A DNA stretch of 58,898 nucleotides from Bacteroidota bacterium (GTDB lineage: Bacteria; Bacteroidota; Bacteroidia; Chitinophagales; Chitinophagaceae), in assembly GCA_029555415.1 (NCBI GenBank), contig JAKPSI010000103.1, forward strand, positions 1 through 58,898, in the 5' to 3' direction. Positions 58,412 to 58,898 of this stretch are shown one piece after another. The notes under the pieces were generated by a model. The model saw only the letters and a program-made list of their open reading frames with translations. It was not told the origin of the DNA and made no database searches. The first letter of the stretch is position 1. The number at the start of each line of letters is the position of its first letter. The translations under genes were made by a program, and so were the position numbers.

Positions 58412-58898
58412 ATGAACATCAATAAAGACCTCATTGTATTCATTCTTTATTTCATTCTGGTAGCCGGCTATGGATACTGGGTATACCTGAAAAGAAAAAC
58501 ACGGGAGCACGACTCTAAAGCCTTTTTCCTGGCCGAAGGATCGCTCACCTGGTGGGCCATCGGGGCGTCCCTGATCGCCTCCAACATCTCCGCCGAGCAA
58601 TTCATCGGTATGAGCGGGAACGGGTTTTTCGTCGGGATCGCGGTTTCCGCTTATGAATGGATCGCCGCACTTTCACTGGTCATCATCGGGGTCTTTTTCA
58701 TGCCCGTTTATCTCAAGAACCGCATCTATACGATGCCCCAGTTCCTGAAAACCCGTTACAATGAAACCGTAGCACTGATCATGGCCATCTTCTGGCTGTT
58801 CCTTTACATTTTCGTGAACCTCACATCCATCCTGTATCTCGGCTCGGTTGCCATCAGTGGCCTCATCGGTCCTGACCACCTGCACGAAGTCATGATCG
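58412..58898 (+). CDS. sodium:solute symporter (SSS family), C-terminus cut by window edge
   Basis: The first 162 residues are present. They show four or five membrane helices with the SSS/SGLT pattern: FILYFILVAGYGYWVYLKRKTREHDSKAFFLAEGSLTWWAIGASLIASNISAEQFIGMSGNGF (helices 1-2, with the conserved A-S-x-S/N sodium-site region), GVFFMPVYLKNRIYTMPQFLKTRYNE and FNLTSILYLG-like helix 5. The closest family type is the sugar/inositol group (SGLT-like); the true substrate cannot be told from this part. It is divergent from the two-component operon. Confidence 0.9.
   Translation, partial: MNINKDLIVFILYFILVAGYGYWVYLKRKTREHDSKAFFLAEGSLTWWAIGASLIASNISAEQFIGMSGNGFFVGIAVSAYEWIAALSLVIIGVFFMPVYLKNRIYTMPQFLKTRYNETVALIMAIFWLFLYIFVNLTSILYLGSVAISGLIGPDHLHEVMI

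Overview
The window reads as a stretch of chromosome from a Bacteroidota bacterium, most likely family Chitinophagaceae (inferred from gene content, not from a search). The evidence is a SusC/SusD pair, a second TonB-dependent receptor with an N-terminal carboxypeptidase-like domain, DUF1573, DUF2911, DUF3857 and DUF3472 proteins, an E1 2-oxoacid dehydrogenase with fused alpha and beta halves, and eleven perfect copies of the Bacteroidota promoter element TAnnTTTG just upstream of genes. Most of it is housekeeping or envelope metabolism. I see no rRNA, CRISPR array, integrase, transposase or prophage block. Both ends cut a gene: a DUF3857/transglutaminase-like protein on the left and a sodium:solute symporter on the right.

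Layout. 1-4.8 kb: DUF3857 protein, queG with an overlapping YdeI-family gene, a secreted unknown and a methyltransferase. 4.9-9.4 kb: susD-like and susC-like nutrient uptake genes with no enzymes beside them. 9.7-13.8 kb: DUF2911, SRPBCC, a lone ABC-2 permease and SppA. 13.9-18.8 kb: folK, deoxynucleoside kinase and MFS exporter (operon), a Tat-exported metallo-beta-lactamase-fold protein, a YkgJ Cys-cluster protein and a sterol-desaturase-family protein. 18.9-25.8 kb: gcvP, a cold-shock protein, an exported superoxide dismutase, a DnaJ-domain protein and an ABC-F ATPase. 25.9-29.7 kb: small envelope proteins, a secreted hydrolase and a GT9-like transferase. 29.7-34.7 kb: transport block (MFS, DedA, dicarboxylate/amino acid symporter, amino acid permease). 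34.8-44.6 kb: YebC, DCC protein, PhzF, fused E1, two DUF1573 proteins, aminotransferase and TonB-dependent receptor. 44.6-45.9 kb: a short AT-rich patch, a GNAT acetyltransferase and tRNA-Met, bounded by two copies of one terminator. 46-51 kb: cupin, large glycoside-hydrolase-like protein and DUF3472 protein. 51-58.9 kb: signalling and stress region with two PAS-type histidine kinases, a receiver-CRP fusion regulator, two small envelope genes and a lipoprotein.

The most unusual signal is not a protein. A family of short degenerate tandem arrays with a strict 7-bp period (once 8 bp) sits at gene boundaries, several touching or overlapping a stop codon (10.75-10.93, 17.23, 18.84, 21.81, 21.88, 21.94, 27.75, 36.87 and 36.92 kb). 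Two arrays near 10.8 kb form the ends of a long inverted repeat. The second signal is promoter architecture: in four genes the -7 element lies only 4-7 bases before the start codon, which predicts leaderless mRNAs. The third is a possible regulon: TGA-N6-TCA dyads, typical of CRP/FNR proteins, lie in promoter regions around the receiver-CRP fusion gene and before the second TonB-dependent receptor.
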